Shown: one piece after another, positions 37,669 through 47,197 of the stretch | Numbering within the stretch: the stretch's first letter is position 1 | Layout of the letters: each line of letters opens with the position of its first letter | From: Natrinema zhouii | GTDB lineage: Archaea; Halobacteriota; Halobacteria; Halobacteriales; Natrialbaceae | Reading direction: 5' to 3' | DNA length: 64,000 nt | Assembly (NCBI RefSeq): GCF_013456555.2 | Contig: NZ_CP059154.1 | Span: 2,418,001 to 2,482,000 of the forward strand | The notes under the pieces: generated by a model | Databases searched by the model: none | Told to the model about the DNA's origin: nothing | The model's input: only the letters and a program-made list of their open reading frames with translations | Position numbers and translations under genes: made by a program

Positions 37669-38808
37669 CTACAGGAGCTGGTCGGCGATGATGTTCTTCT
37701 GGATCTCGCTGGTGCCCTCGTAGATCTTCGTGATGCGGGCGTCGCGGTAGTAGCGCTCGGCGGGGTAGTCCGTGACGTAGCCCGAACCGCCGTGGACCTG
37801 CACGCCCTCGTCGGCGACTTCAACGGAAATCTCGCTGGCGAACAGCTTCGCCATGCTCGAGTACTGCGCGGCGATGTCCTGGTTGTTCTGCTCGACCTGG
37901 GTCGCGGCGCGGTAGGTCAGCGAGCGGGCGGCCTCGACCTTGGTGGCCATCTCGGCGATCTTGTGCTGGATGGCCTGGAACTCCGAGATCTTCTGGTCGA
38001 ACTGCTCGCGCTGGGTGGCGTACTCGATCGCGGCGTCGAGTGCACCCTGGGCAGCGCCGACGGCCTGCGCGGCGACGCTGGTGCGGCCGGAGGCGAAGAA
38101 CTCCATCAGCTGGTAGAACCCCTCGTCGACCTCACCGATGACGTTCTCCTCGGGGACGCGGACGTCGTCGAGGACGACTTCGGCGAGGTCCGAGGCGCGG
38201 ATACCGAGCTTGTTGGTGATCTTCTCGGTCGTGACGCCGTCGGTGTCCATCGGGAGGAGGAACGCGGTGATGCCGCGGTGGCCCTCGTCGGGGCTGGTCT
38301 TGGCCATCGCGACGCCGACATCGGCGACGGTGCCGTTCGTGATCCACATCTTGTTGCCGTTGAGGACGTACTCGTTTCCATCCATCTCCGCGACCGTCTC
38401 GATGCCCGCAACGTTCGAGCCGTGAGCGGGCTCGGAGATCATGGAACACGACGCGGATTCGCCGTTCGCGATCCTCGGGAGCCACTCTTCTTTCATCCAC
38501 TCGTCGCCGAACTCGATGATCATGTCCGAGCCGAATCCGGCGGAGCCGACCGCGGAGCCGATTCCGGGATCGGCGCGCCAGAGCTCCTCGGTGACGATCG
38601 TCGAGGAGATCTTGTCCATCCCGGCACCGTCGTACTCGAGCGGGATATTCGGCGCGACGAAGTCGTACTCGGCGGCCTTCTTCCGAAGGTTTTCGGGGTA
38701 CTTGTGTTCCCGGTCGTGCTCCTCGGCGACCGGAGCCATCTCGTTTTCGCCGAACTCGCGAACGGCGTCGCGGATCGCCTCGTGCTCGGCTGACAGCTGG
38801 AATGCCAT
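37669..38808 (-). CDS. Acyl-CoA dehydrogenase
   Basis: A 379-residue acyl-CoA dehydrogenase of usual length: ASCSMISEPAHGSNVAG, NGNKMWITNGTVADV, RTSVAAQAVGAAQGALDAA, VQVHGGSGYVTDYPAERYYRDARITKIYEGTSEIQKNIIA (quoted in parts from about residues 318-360), with the catalytic Glu of YEGTSE. It resembles the short/medium-chain ETF-dependent group. It is in the same direction as the FAD/Fe-S dehydrogenase downstream. The product feeds the enoyl-CoA hydratases of the window. Confidence 0.93.
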   Translation of the reverse strand: MAFQLSAEHEAIRDAVREFGENEMAPVAEEHDREHKYPENLRKKAAEYDFVAPNIPLEYDGAGMDKISSTIVTEELWRADPGIGSAVGSAGFGSDMIIEFGDEWMKEEWLPRIANGESASCSMISEPAHGSNVAGIETVAEMDGNEYVLNGNKMWITNGTVADVGVAMAKTSPDEGHRGITAFLLPMDTDGVTTEKITNKLGIRASDLAEVVLDDVRVPEENVIGEVDEGFYQLMEFFASGRTSVAAQAVGAAQGALDAAIEYATQREQFDQKISEFQAIQHKIAEMATKVEAARSLTYRAATQVEQNNQDIAAQYSSMAKLFASEISVEVADEGVQVHGGSGYVTDYPAERYYRDARITKIYEGTSEIQKNIIADQLL

Positions 38809-39006
38809 AGGTACTCGATCGGCATGGTCTTACAAAGTAGCTTCGGGTGTGCCCGAAATTTGTTTTTGTTAATTCAGAACTCGAGCAGATCACTCGTCGG
38901 AAAGGGATCGTCGTTCGACGCCGGTTCGAGCGACACGAGGTTTGCACAGAGTGAAGACCTCGGTGCGGCGAGCGGTGACGAACCGCGAACCCGACGACGA
39001 TGGCGA

Positions 39007-40578
39007 TTACTCGTCGCTGTTCTCGTCGTGAAGCTCGAACTTCTGGACTTTTCCGGTCGTGGTTCGCGGGAGCGTCTGGACGAACTCGACCTCGCGGGGA
39101 TGTTTGTACTCCGCGAGGTTGGTCAGGCAGTACTGTTTGACGTCCTCGGGCGTCACGTCGGCGTCCGGCGCGGGCACGACGAACGCCTTGATCGTCTCCC
39201 CGCGCCGGTCGTCCGGAACCCCGACGACGGCGGCGTCGGCGATGTCGCGGTGCTCGAAGAGCAACTCTTCGACTTCACGCGGGTAGACGTTGTAGCCGCC
39301 GGTGACGATCATGTGCTTCTCGCGATCGACGACGTAGAAGAAGTCGTCCTCGTCCCAGTAGCCGATATCGCCGGTGTGGAACCAGCGCTTGCCCTCGGCC
39401 TCGGTGAACGCCGCCTCGTTCGCCTCGGGCAGGCCGTAGTACCCCTTCATCACGTTCGGACCGTGGACGACGAGTTCGCCCGTGATCTCGTGGAGGTCCG
39501 TCGCCGCTTCGTCGATCGGCCCCTCCTCGACGCGCGGCATTTCGTCGAACTGCTCGTCCACGATTTTCGCCTCGACGCCCTCGAGCGGCTGGCCGATGCT
39601 ACCCTTTCGACGGTTCTCGTTCGTATTCGCGTGCGTGATCGGACTCGTCTCCGTCAGCCCGTACCCCTCGTTGAGCTGGACGCCCCAGAGGGCCTCGAAC
39701 CGCTCGAGGACCTTGAGGGGGAGACTCGAGCCGCCGGAGTTGGCGAAGCGCAGCGCCTCGAACTCGTACTCGTCGGCGTCGGGATGGTTGATCATGTCGT
39801 TGAACATTGCGGGGACGGCGAACATGATCGTGATCTCGTCGTCCTCGAGCTGGGTCATCACGTCGGTGGCGTCCCACTCGGGAACGGGGTAGTAGGTGCC
39901 GCCGCTGTACATCGCGCCGTTCATGACGACGGACATACCGTAGATGTGAAACAGCGGGAGCGTGCCGATGAGCCGGTCGCTGGTCTGGAACCCGCCCGGG
40001 GGCATGTCGGCGTTGGCTCGCGTCGTAAAGGCGAGATTGCGGTGGGTCAACAGGACGCCCTTCGGCGTGCCGGTGGTCCCCGACGTGTACGGCTGGACCG
40101 CGACATCGTCGTCGGCGCGCTCGACGACGGCTTTGGTATCGTCCGCGAGGAAGTCGTCGAACTCGGTCGCGCCGTCGTGAGACGACGCCTCACCGACGCT
40201 GATCACCTGTTCGACGTCGGTATCGTCCCGTACCTCGAGGACGTTCGGAACGAGATCCGCCAGCGCGACGACCGCTTTCGCCCCGCTGTCGCCCAGCATG
40301 TGGCTGATCTCTCGGGCCTTGTACTGTGGGTTCATCGGGACGACGATGCCGCCGGCGCGCAGGGTCCCGTAGAAGGCCGTGACGAACTGCGGCAGGTTCG
40401 GGAGATAGATTCCGACGCGGTCGCCCTCGCCGATGCCGCGGTCCTCGAGCGCCCGGGCGAACTGCCCGGCTCGCGTCCAGAACTCCTCGTAGCTCGATTC
40501 CGTGCCGTCGTATGCGATTGCGGCCGAGTCCGGGTTCGCGTCGACAGTCTCGGCGACGTCCGTCACGAGATTCGTCAT
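39007..40578 (-). CDS. Long-chain fatty acid-CoA ligase (AMP-forming)
   Basis: A 523-residue ANL-family ligase. The P-loop YTSGTTGTPKGVLLTH is near residue 165. GYGLTETSP, GYYGLPEANEAAF, WFHTGDIGYWDEDDFFYVVDR (in part) and the C-terminal catalytic lysine segment LPRTTTGKVQK are all present. It activates fatty or aromatic acids to CoA thioesters. The start is ATG 40578 (MTNLVTDVAETV); the open frame continues to 40710 but in Arg-rich sequence. It is divergent from the glutaryl-CoA dehydrogenase-like gene (163 nt between starts), which probably shares regulation. Confidence 0.92.
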   Translation of the reverse strand: MTNLVTDVAETVDANPDSAAIAYDGTESSYEEFWTRAGQFARALEDRGIGEGDRVGIYLPNLPQFVTAFYGTLRAGGIVVPMNPQYKAREISHMLGDSGAKAVVALADLVPNVLEVRDDTDVEQVISVGEASSHDGATEFDDFLADDTKAVVERADDDVAVQPYTSGTTGTPKGVLLTHRNLAFTTRANADMPPGGFQTSDRLIGTLPLFHIYGMSVVMNGAMYSGGTYYPVPEWDATDVMTQLEDDEITIMFAVPAMFNDMINHPDADEYEFEALRFANSGGSSLPLKVLERFEALWGVQLNEGYGLTETSPITHANTNENRRKGSIGQPLEGVEAKIVDEQFDEMPRVEEGPIDEAATDLHEITGELVVHGPNVMKGYYGLPEANEAAFTEAEGKRWFHTGDIGYWDEDDFFYVVDREKHMIVTGGYNVYPREVEELLFEHRDIADAAVVGVPDDRRGETIKAFVVPAPDADVTPEDVKQYCLTNLAEYKHPREVEFVQTLPRTTTGKVQKFELHDENSDE

Positions 40579-40741
40579 GCCTCGTGAGGGGTGGGCTGAG
40601 CGCCACAAAAGAATTGCCACACGCGGCCGTCGACCGGTTCGTGTTGTCTCTGCTCCGACTTCTCGCTCGTCATCGTCGCTTGTCAACACGAACCTTGGGA
40701 AGTATCGCAATACCTATGGCGCTCATGCCGTACGGAGAAGT

Positions 40742-41905
40742 ATGCTGGATTTCGTTCAGCTCGAGGCCGACCTCGATCAGGAAGAGCGGATGATCCGGGA
40801 CACGGCTCGAGAGTTCGTCGCGGAACACGTCAAACCCGACATCGGGGACCACTTCGAGAACGGAACGTTTCCCAAAGATCTCATTCCGAAGATGGGTGAG
40901 ATGGGGTTTTACGCGCCGAACCTCGAGGGCTACGGCTCGCCGAACGTCTCCGAGACGGCCTACGGGCTCCTGATGCAGGAACTCGAGGCCGGCGATTCGG
41001 GGCTGCGCTCGATGGCGTCGGTCCAGGGGGCGCTCGTCATGTATCCGATCCACGCCTACGGGAGCGAGGCGCAAAAGGAGGAGTGGCTGCCCGCGATGGG
41101 GCGGGGCGAGTCGATCGGCTGTTTCGGTCTCACCGAAACAGAACACGGTTCGAACCCGTCAGCGATGGAGACCCGCGCGGAGGCCGACGGTGACGGCTAC
41201 GTGCTGAACGGCTCGAAGACGTGGATCACGAACTCGCCGATCGCCGACGTCGCCGTCGTCTGGGCGCGTGACGAGTCGGCAGAGGACGACCCCGTGCGCG
41301 GATTTCTGGTCGAGACCGATCGCGACGGCGTCAGCACGAACGAGATCACCGAAAAACTCTCCCTGCGCGCTTCGATCACGGGCGAGATCGGGCTAAACGA
41401 CGTCCACGTTCCCGAAGCGAACGTCCTCCCCGGCGTTTCCGGCATGAAGGGGCCGCTGTCCTGTCTCACGCAGGCGCGCTACGGCATCGCCTGGGGCGCG
41501 GTCGGCGCGGCGCGGGACTGCTTCGAGGAGGCCCGTCAGTACGCCAAAGACCGCGACCAGTTCGGCGGCCCGATCGGTCGGTTCCAGCTTCAGCAGCGCA
41601 AGCTCGCGGAGATGGGTACCCAGATCACGCTGGCACAGCTGCTGGCCCACCGCCTCGCCGAACTCAAAGAGCGCGGCGAGATGCGTCCCCAACACGTCTC
41701 GATGGCCAAACGGAACAACGTCCGAACGGCTCGCGATCAGGCTCGAGTCGCTCGCGAGATGCTCGGCGGTAACGGCATCACCACCGACTACTCGCCGATG
41801 CGCCACATGGCCAACATGGAAACGGTGTACACCTACGAGGGGACCCACGACATTCACACGCTCGTTCTCGGCGAGGAGTTCACCGATATCCCCGCCTACC
41901 AGTAA
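40742..41905 (+). CDS. Acyl-CoA dehydrogenase, glutaryl-CoA dehydrogenase-like
   Basis: A 387-residue acyl-CoA dehydrogenase whose motifs fit the glutaryl-CoA dehydrogenase branch: SMASVQGALVMYPI, GCFGLTETEHGSNPS, LNGSKTWITNSPIADV, RYGIAWGAVGAARDCF, and YEGTHDIHTLVLG near the end (catalytic Glu in YEGTHD). Such enzymes oxidise glutaryl-CoA and often decarboxylate it to crotonyl-CoA in lysine/aromatic catabolism. The substrate assignment is by motif only. It is divergently paired with the ligase at 39007. Confidence 0.9.
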   Translation: MLDFVQLEADLDQEERMIRDTAREFVAEHVKPDIGDHFENGTFPKDLIPKMGEMGFYAPNLEGYGSPNVSETAYGLLMQELEAGDSGLRSMASVQGALVMYPIHAYGSEAQKEEWLPAMGRGESIGCFGLTETEHGSNPSAMETRAEADGDGYVLNGSKTWITNSPIADVAVVWARDESAEDDPVRGFLVETDRDGVSTNEITEKLSLRASITGEIGLNDVHVPEANVLPGVSGMKGPLSCLTQARYGIAWGAVGAARDCFEEARQYAKDRDQFGGPIGRFQLQQRKLAEMGTQITLAQLLAHRLAELKERGEMRPQHVSMAKRNNVRTARDQARVAREMLGGNGITTDYSPMRHMANMETVYTYEGTHDIHTLVLGEEFTDIPAYQ

Positions 41906-42414
41906 TCGTCTAATTCGACGTTCCGCTCTCTTCTTTCGTTCTTCTCCGACTTCCCGGTATGGGATTGGATGCAGTCCACTCCAGTCCCATCCGGAACTAT
42001 CCCGCATATGTCTTATATCTGTTCAAATATGATATCTGTTATAAATTCAATCCCAGAAACACGGCGATTGATTGCCAGTCGATCTATAACCGGCTGATTC
42101 GCCCAATATCGTGATTATAAGTGTGACCAACCGATTCACATCGGACCGCTCGAGTATCGAACGGCCGAACTCAATCTCCGCTCATAACGGCATGCCACAG
42201 ACGTTGAGGCGGTATGAATCCCGTTATACGAACGAAACGCCGAAACCGATCCGTAACAGTGCGTCTACATACAACTTAGCATACCATTCGGCGAACATAC
42301 CAGTTCACTCATGGTTCGGCAGCACGGACTAGCGCGAGACAGTTTCGCCGAGTTGTCGAGCGGCTCACTCGAGACAGCCGAGGGTTTATCAGGCAATCCG
42401 CGGCCAACGGGGGT
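41906..42414. other. AT-rich intergenic region
   Basis: A 509-nt gap. It is notably AT-rich around 42000-42120 (TATATCTG and TATCTGTTATAAATTC words). No gene, tRNA or clear repeat is visible. It marks the start of a lower-GC zone that extends, with interruptions, to tRNA-Ile at 44554. Confidence 0.5.
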
Positions 42415-42870
42415 ATGTCGGACCAACCCCGACGATCGCGACGGACAGTCCTCGGAACGCTCGGTGCGCTCACGACGGGTGCAATCGCCGCAGTAACGAC
42501 CACCAGAGCGAGTCCCGGAAAAACGCCTGATCGACCGGATCACGCATCGAATTCGCGGAAACCCCAACCACCGTTCTGCGATTCGTCTGCGGCTGCTGTC
42601 TCAATCGGCGACGTCCTCGACGGAAGCGATCTCTACATCGGCGTCGTCGACCGAATCGTCGACGGGGAACACGTCGTCCTCCTGCTCGAGGACGGCGAGG
42701 CAGTCGTCGAGCAACTCGTCCTCCCAGTCGATCGATTCGACGATATCGCGGCGAACGACATCCTGCTGACCGCTGCCACGGACGGTGAGTTACACGCATA
42801 CAGACGCGTTCCATCGAAACCGAACGGTTGCCCCGACCCCGATTTCGAACGCCTCTCGTCCGACGCCTGA
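42415..42870 (+). CDS. Tat-signal secreted protein with DUF3006-like domain
   Basis: A 151-residue exported protein. A double twin-arginine start (PRRSRRTVLGTLGALTTG) and a following hydrophobic helix to about residue 33 form a Tat signal. No lipobox is present. The mature part has DRIVDGEHVVLLLEDGEAVVEQLVLP, split around residues 80-105, which resembles DUF3006 (a small beta-rich domain of unknown function). Two cysteines in the mature chain (FCDSS and NGCPD) could form a disulfide outside the cell. It stands alone after the AT-rich gap. Confidence 0.65.
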   Translation: MSDQPRRSRRTVLGTLGALTTGAIAAVTTTRASPGKTPDRPDHASNSRKPQPPFCDSSAAAVSIGDVLDGSDLYIGVVDRIVDGEHVVLLLEDGEAVVEQLVLPVDRFDDIAANDILLTAATDGELHAYRRVPSKPNGCPDPDFERLSSDA

Positions 42871-43107
42871 AACGAGCACTGTGCGACCCCGCCCGGAGTT
42901 TCCTGTCGTCTGACAGCCAGTGGGGCAGCTTCGTCAGATGGGATGGTGAACCCCACAGTCAGATAACAATCTCTGAGAACAGATACTTACTCGAGGCCGT
43001 TTACAGACTCGTATCGTCTTCGCACGATTGGTGTCTGTGAACACATCACGCTACTGGAAGCAGCAAGTACAACGCGTATTGCCCAAAGACGCCTCTATTC
43101 AGCTACG

Positions 43108-43467
43108 ATGGTGGATACGTCCTCGTTCGGGATCAAGTTGGATCGGCCGGGTACCACCAGCCTTCGCACCGCGTTTTACAGCGTCTGGTTCGTCGACCTC
43201 GTCGCGACAGTGTTGTTCTTCGTCGTCCCGTATGCAACCGAGTTGAACCCCGTTACGGTCTTCCTGCACGACCTCTTCGGGCTCGCTGGCGTCGTTCTCG
43301 CCGCCCTGCTCTACGCCAGTTTCGTGATCCTGATCGGCCACGTCCTCTCGAGGCCGTTCGACATCGCCTTCCTGGTCTCCGTAGTCGTCCTCTATGCCGT
43401 CTTCGCGAGCAACAACGTCGTTCTCCTGGTGTCTCGCGAACCGCTACTGGCCCCGATCATCTCGTGA
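43108..43467 (+). CDS. Three-helix membrane protein (DUF5658-like)
   Basis: A 119-residue protein with three or four hydrophobic helices. The FVDLVATVLFFV helix followed by ATELNPVTVFLHDLFG matches the layout of DUF5658-type proteins, in which a D--T helix is followed by an ELNP motif. The function is unknown. The assignment to that family is from memory of the motif only. Confidence 0.6.
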   Translation: MVDTSSFGIKLDRPGTTSLRTAFYSVWFVDLVATVLFFVVPYATELNPVTVFLHDLFGLAGVVLAALLYASFVILIGHVLSRPFDIAFLVSVVVLYAVFASNNVVLLVSREPLLAPIIS

Positions 43468-43867
43468 CCGGGCCGATCACAGTACCGAGCGGTCGAGCCG
43501 CGGCGGACGATCCATCCTTCGTGTTGGGTTATCGACGGTGACTCGAGGCGACCGAGGCAAGTCGCTCAACGGAGCAGTAGTTCGCCGCGAGAAGCCCGTA
43601 GAACTTGGATATGCGTCCGCTCACTTACAGATTCGGTCAGACCCTGAGTCTCTTGAACCGATCCATATCCGGCAGTTTCCGTCGTATCTAGTATCCACGA
43701 GCAGCCATATTCGTCTCTGGAACCCGCGATTTCGGACGGTTCGGCCCGAGTACGGTCAGTTCCAGATATGTGCTCTCTGGTTGCCGCTGAACAACAGTGT
43801 ACGCTCGATTGTACAGCCGTCATGCCTTCATAGACATCACTTTTGAATCTACTCTCCTTTCGAGAAA

Positions 43868-43993
43868 ATGGGTCGTTTAGAGCACGACGAGGAGGAGGCC
43901 AGTACTGAATCACCAAAAAGCGACGGCTTCAACGAGACAAACAACTGTAAAGTGAGGTTCCCTATTTGGCGTTTATTGTCACCGTTACAGTAG
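43868..43993 (+). CDS. Doubtful 41-codon ORF
   Basis: ATG 43868 to TAG 43991, starting MGRLEHDEEEASTE and ending in a basic-hydrophobic tail. The acidic first half looks halophilic, but no good promoter is visible, and the TATA-like box of the next gene lies inside its 3' end. The rest of the 43468-43999 gap shows no gene. Confidence 0.2.
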   Translation: MGRLEHDEEEASTESPKSDGFNETNNCKVRFPIWRLLSPLQ

Positions 43994-43999
43994 GAAGGG

Positions 44000-44326
44000 A
44001 TGCTTCCGATTGAAGACGTGCAAGATGAATGTCGAGATATGGACGAGGATCATGAGACGAAGCCCGATCTCGGTATCGAGACAGAACCGTTCGGGTTTTG
44101 TGAAAATTGTGACTGTATTATCGGCCGTGAGCTCATTGAATCGACTTCTCAGGGATACGTCTGTACTAACTGTAGTGAAGTAGCAAGCGAAGTATGGTTC
44201 GAGGAGAAAACACCGTCGGGACATGAAAATCAATTCATAGACGGAGACGAAGCGTCACCGCAGCAGGAATGCAACAAATGTGGAAAAACAATCGAGGGAT
44301 TTTCCTGGGACCATGATTGCGTGTGA
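44000..44326 (+). CDS. Small zinc-ribbon-like protein
   Basis: A 108-residue acidic protein with two cysteine pairs spaced like a zinc ribbon (FCENCDCI and YVCTNCSEV, about residues 34-57) and a second cluster near the C-terminus (CNKCGK and WDHDC). Small zinc-ribbon proteins of this type are common in haloarchaea, often uncharacterised, and some regulate motility or gene expression. A TATA-like TTTATT (43972-43977) is 26 nt before the ATG, so the mRNA is probably leaderless. Codon use is less GC-rich than in the neighbours, suggesting recent arrival. It is next to tRNA-Ile. Confidence 0.65.
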   Translation: MLPIEDVQDECRDMDEDHETKPDLGIETEPFGFCENCDCIIGRELIESTSQGYVCTNCSEVASEVWFEEKTPSGHENQFIDGDEASPQQECNKCGKTIEGFSWDHDCV

Positions 44327-44553
44327 CCGTTCGTCGGTAATATCTTTGAACGGTGAAAGAGATGTGTTAACAGATTCACAGATCTTAGTGTAGCCTGACC
44401 TCACACTAGCTACTCTATACCGGAATCTAAATGACAAAATCACTGCAGGTCTTGGACTTCGCTTGTTCAGTGAGTAAACTGAAAATTTAAGAAATAGAGG
44501 TGCTTTACCAGTCATCCCTCTGTCGTTCGAATAACCGTCCCTCAGAAACTGAG

Positions 44554-44627
44554 TGGGCCAACTCGGATTTGAACCGAGAGCCTCCACCTTATCAGAGTGG
44601 CGCTCAACCTAATTGAGCTATTGGCCC
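44554..44627 (-). tRNA. tRNA-Ile (GAU)
   Basis: Read on the minus strand from 44627: acceptor GGGCCAA pairs with TTGGCCC and is followed by discriminator A. The D arm is TAGCTCAATTAGGTTGA, the anticodon loop CTGATAA gives GAU, and the T loop is TTCAAAT. The length is 74 nt with no intron. The DNA beyond its 3' end (44330-44550) is AT-rich and gene-free. Confidence 0.95.
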
Positions 44628-44703
44628 GTTCCGTCTCCCTCGCACTCGGTAGTTGCCCGGTGGGACGTTTAAGCGTTTCTTTCTCTCTGACCCGTGATAT
44701 TCG

Positions 44704-45300
44704 CTACCGAGCGAGGGGATCGTCGTCTCGATCGTCCCCGTCGTCCGTACGGTCGTCGCCGAAGTCGATCGTATACGAGTCCTCGTTGCCGTCGCCGTCG
44801 ACAGTGTACGCATCGGTACCGAGATCGTACGTCCCGTCGTCGGTCGATCCGCCGCGCTCGTCTGCCGTCTCCTGCTCGGGGAAGCCGAACGTCCAGACGC
44901 CACCGCTGGCGAACCCGCCGGTCTTCTTGTCCGCGTACGGAACGATCACGAAACGCTTGAGCGCGGCGCGGATCGGGATCCGTGTCAGCGGAACGGCGAG
45001 CAGGAATCCGATCAGGTCCGTCACCAGGCCGGGGGTCAGCAGGAACGCGCCGGCGGCGATCAGCAAGCCGCCGTCGAGCAGTTCGTTCGTCGGCGGCTTC
45101 CCCTGCGCCATCGAGCGCTGCATCTTCCGGATCGTTCGCCGCCCTTCGGCCCGAACGAGTAGCATACCGACCAGTCCCGTCAGGACGACGAGCAGCACCA
45201 TCCCGACCCAGTTGACGAACCCGAACTGGGTGACGATGACCGCGAGCAAGACGGCATCCAGAAACGGGATGAGCAACAGCGCGAAGATCCACCGGAGCAT
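44704..45300 (-). CDS. FxsA-family membrane protein
   Basis: A 198-residue protein. Residues 1-115 match FxsA/YjeG: LIPFLDAVLLAVIV, VVLTGLVGMLLVRAEGRRT, ELLDGGLLIAAGAFLLTPGLVTDLIGFLLAVP, read here in parts, giving about three or four helices. The C-terminal 80 residues are a hydrophilic acidic extension rich in Asp and Gly, not present in E. coli FxsA (which is linked to F-plasmid/phage T7 exclusion). The function in archaea is unknown. It is divergent from the DUF255 gene (169 nt). Confidence 0.88.
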   Translation of the reverse strand: MLRWIFALLLIPFLDAVLLAVIVTQFGFVNWVGMVLLVVLTGLVGMLLVRAEGRRTIRKMQRSMAQGKPPTNELLDGGLLIAAGAFLLTPGLVTDLIGFLLAVPLTRIPIRAALKRFVIVPYADKKTGGFASGGVWTFGFPEQETADERGGSTDDGTYDLGTDAYTVDGDGNEDSYTIDFGDDRTDDGDDRDDDPLAR

Positions 45301-45469
45301 ATCGGGATATACCCACCGAAGGGTGAAAATCCTTTACTCTCGTCCCAGGAGCAGAATCGCTGCCCGTGCCCGCCGGCATCCGCTCGAGGTCACCCGAGAC
45401 CGATCGAGACCACAGGTTAGGAGCGAACGCGAACGAAGGCCTTACGCCGGCGACTCACGTCGATGCGGT

Positions 45470-47116
45470 ATGAACGAGACGACCCGCGTCGAGTGGCGCG
45501 AGTGGGGACGGGAGGCCTTCGACGAGGCTTCGGCGGAAGACGTTCCCGTCTTGCTCTCGCTGACTGCGACGTGGTGCGATCACTGCCACGAGATGGACGC
45601 GGAGACCTACGCGGAGCCCCGCATCGCGGCCAACATCAACGACAGCTTCGTGCCCGTCCGAGTCGACGTGGACCGGTACCCGCGCGTCCGCGACCGATAC
45701 AATATGGGCGGCTTTCCGTCGACGGTCTTTCTCGCGCCGAACGGGAAGGTCCTGACCGGCGCTGGCTATCTCGGCCCCGACGGAATGCGACAGGTTCTCG
45801 ACAGCGTTCGAACCATGTGGCAGACGAAAGGGAACGGCGCGGCGCGGGTCCCGCGGCCGCTCCGCGAGGACAACCCGCCCGCCGGCGAACTGACGGCCGA
45901 GATCGAACAGGGAATGCTCGGCCACCTCACCGACACCTACGACGAGACCGCCGGCGGCTGGGGGCAATCCCCGAAGTTCCCGTTGCCCGACGCACTCGAG
46001 TTCGCGCTCAAACGCGATCGGGAGATGGCGCTGCGTTCCTACGACGCGGTCGGCGCGAACCTGTTCGACGAGTACGAGGGCGGTTTCTATCGCTTCGCAA
46101 CCGAACACGACTGGTCGGGACTCCAGCGCGAGAAACTCCTCGACTCCAACGCCGCGTTAGTGCGGGCGTTCGCCAACGCCTATCTGCTAACCGGCAAAGA
46201 CGAGTACCGCGACCCCGCCGAAGACACGATCGAGTATCTGACCGCGACGCTGTGGAACGGCGACGCCGAGGCCTTCGCGAACAGCCAGGCCCCCGGCGAG
46301 GCGGACGCGTACAGCCTCGATGCAACCGATCGAGCGGCCGCCGAGGAGCCACCGGTCGACGAGGGGGTCTTCGCCGGCCCCAACGCGCTGGCGATCGAGG
46401 GACTGCTCACCTACTACGCCTACACGGACGACGAGCGCGCCCGCCGGTACGCCGAACGCGCACTCGAGACGATCCGCACAGACCTGCTCACCGACGGCGT
46501 CGTCGCGCACACGCTCGAGAATGCCGAGAACGACGACGACGGAGATCCAGCCCCGCTTCTCACCAACCAAGCACGTGTCCTCGGTGCGCTGACGACGGCC
46601 GCGAGCACGATCGATCTGGCCGTCCTCGAGGACGCGACGACAGTCGCCGATGCGACGATCGATCAACTTCACGATGAGGACTCGTTCCTCGACGGGCCTG
46701 CCCGGGGTGTCGGCCTGTGCGACCAGCCGCTGCGGCCGCTGGACGCGAACGTGGCGTTCGCCGACGGGCTGCTCGAGCTGGCCGTCCTGACCGGCGAGGA
46801 TCGCTATCTCGAGGTCGCACGCGAGACGCTCGAGGCCTTCGCCGGTGCGAGCGACCGCTTCGGCGTCCAGATCGCTCGCTACGCGACTGCGGTCTCCCGG
46901 CTGCTCGAGGGACCGCTGGTGATCCGCGTCGGTGACGATCCCGGCTCCGACCTCCACCGCGCGGCGCTTCGGCTGGCGGACCACGAGAAGGTCGTCGTCC
47001 CCGACGCCGAGGCTCTGGAAGCGGGAACGGCGCGAGCCGAGCTGGGCGAGCGCGTGTCGGATCTCGCTGAAACTCCCGCCGAGTTGAGCGAGCAGGTCCA
47101 GCGCCTTCTCGAGTGA
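45470..47116 (+). CDS. Thioredoxin-domain protein, DUF255/YyaL (SPATA20) family, short form
   Basis: A 548-residue protein, shorter than the ~700 of many homologues. The N-terminal 130 residues are a thioredoxin fold with redox pair in TATWCDHCHEMDAETY (CDHC) and NMGGFPSTVF. The middle and C-terminal parts are an (alpha/alpha)6-type helical region related to the six-hairpin glycosidase fold (GGWGQSPKFPLPDALEF, DEYEGGFYRFATEHDW, LLDSNAALVRAFANAYL). The role is uncertain; family members are often called thymidylate kinase or thioredoxin-domain proteins without good proof. The start is ATG 45470; the frame runs open upstream through Arg/Ser-rich DNA. Confidence 0.87.
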   Translation: MNETTRVEWREWGREAFDEASAEDVPVLLSLTATWCDHCHEMDAETYAEPRIAANINDSFVPVRVDVDRYPRVRDRYNMGGFPSTVFLAPNGKVLTGAGYLGPDGMRQVLDSVRTMWQTKGNGAARVPRPLREDNPPAGELTAEIEQGMLGHLTDTYDETAGGWGQSPKFPLPDALEFALKRDREMALRSYDAVGANLFDEYEGGFYRFATEHDWSGLQREKLLDSNAALVRAFANAYLLTGKDEYRDPAEDTIEYLTATLWNGDAEAFANSQAPGEADAYSLDATDRAAAEEPPVDEGVFAGPNALAIEGLLTYYAYTDDERARRYAERALETIRTDLLTDGVVAHTLENAENDDDGDPAPLLTNQARVLGALTTAASTIDLAVLEDATTVADATIDQLHDEDSFLDGPARGVGLCDQPLRPLDANVAFADGLLELAVLTGEDRYLEVARETLEAFAGASDRFGVQIARYATAVSRLLEGPLVIRVGDDPGSDLHRAALRLADHEKVVVPDAEALEAGTARAELGERVSDLAETPAELSEQVQRLLE

Positions 47117-47197
47117 CGTTCGGCCTCCTCGAGGCCGAGTCGGTCGGATCGGGAAACTACCACAGCGTTTATGTTTCTTCGGCGGCTCGTTTCGAAT

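Noticed and set aside
43566..43916. A 116-codon minus-strand frame
   Set aside because: Composition is unlike neighbouring genes and no family is recognised; it is probably chance in lower-GC DNA.
44662..44705. A TTTAAGCGTTTCT sequence resembling the 38-bp repeat
   Set aside because: It matches only the first dozen bases and then diverges. It lies upstream of tRNA-Ile on the opposite strand, where a TATA-like box is expected.
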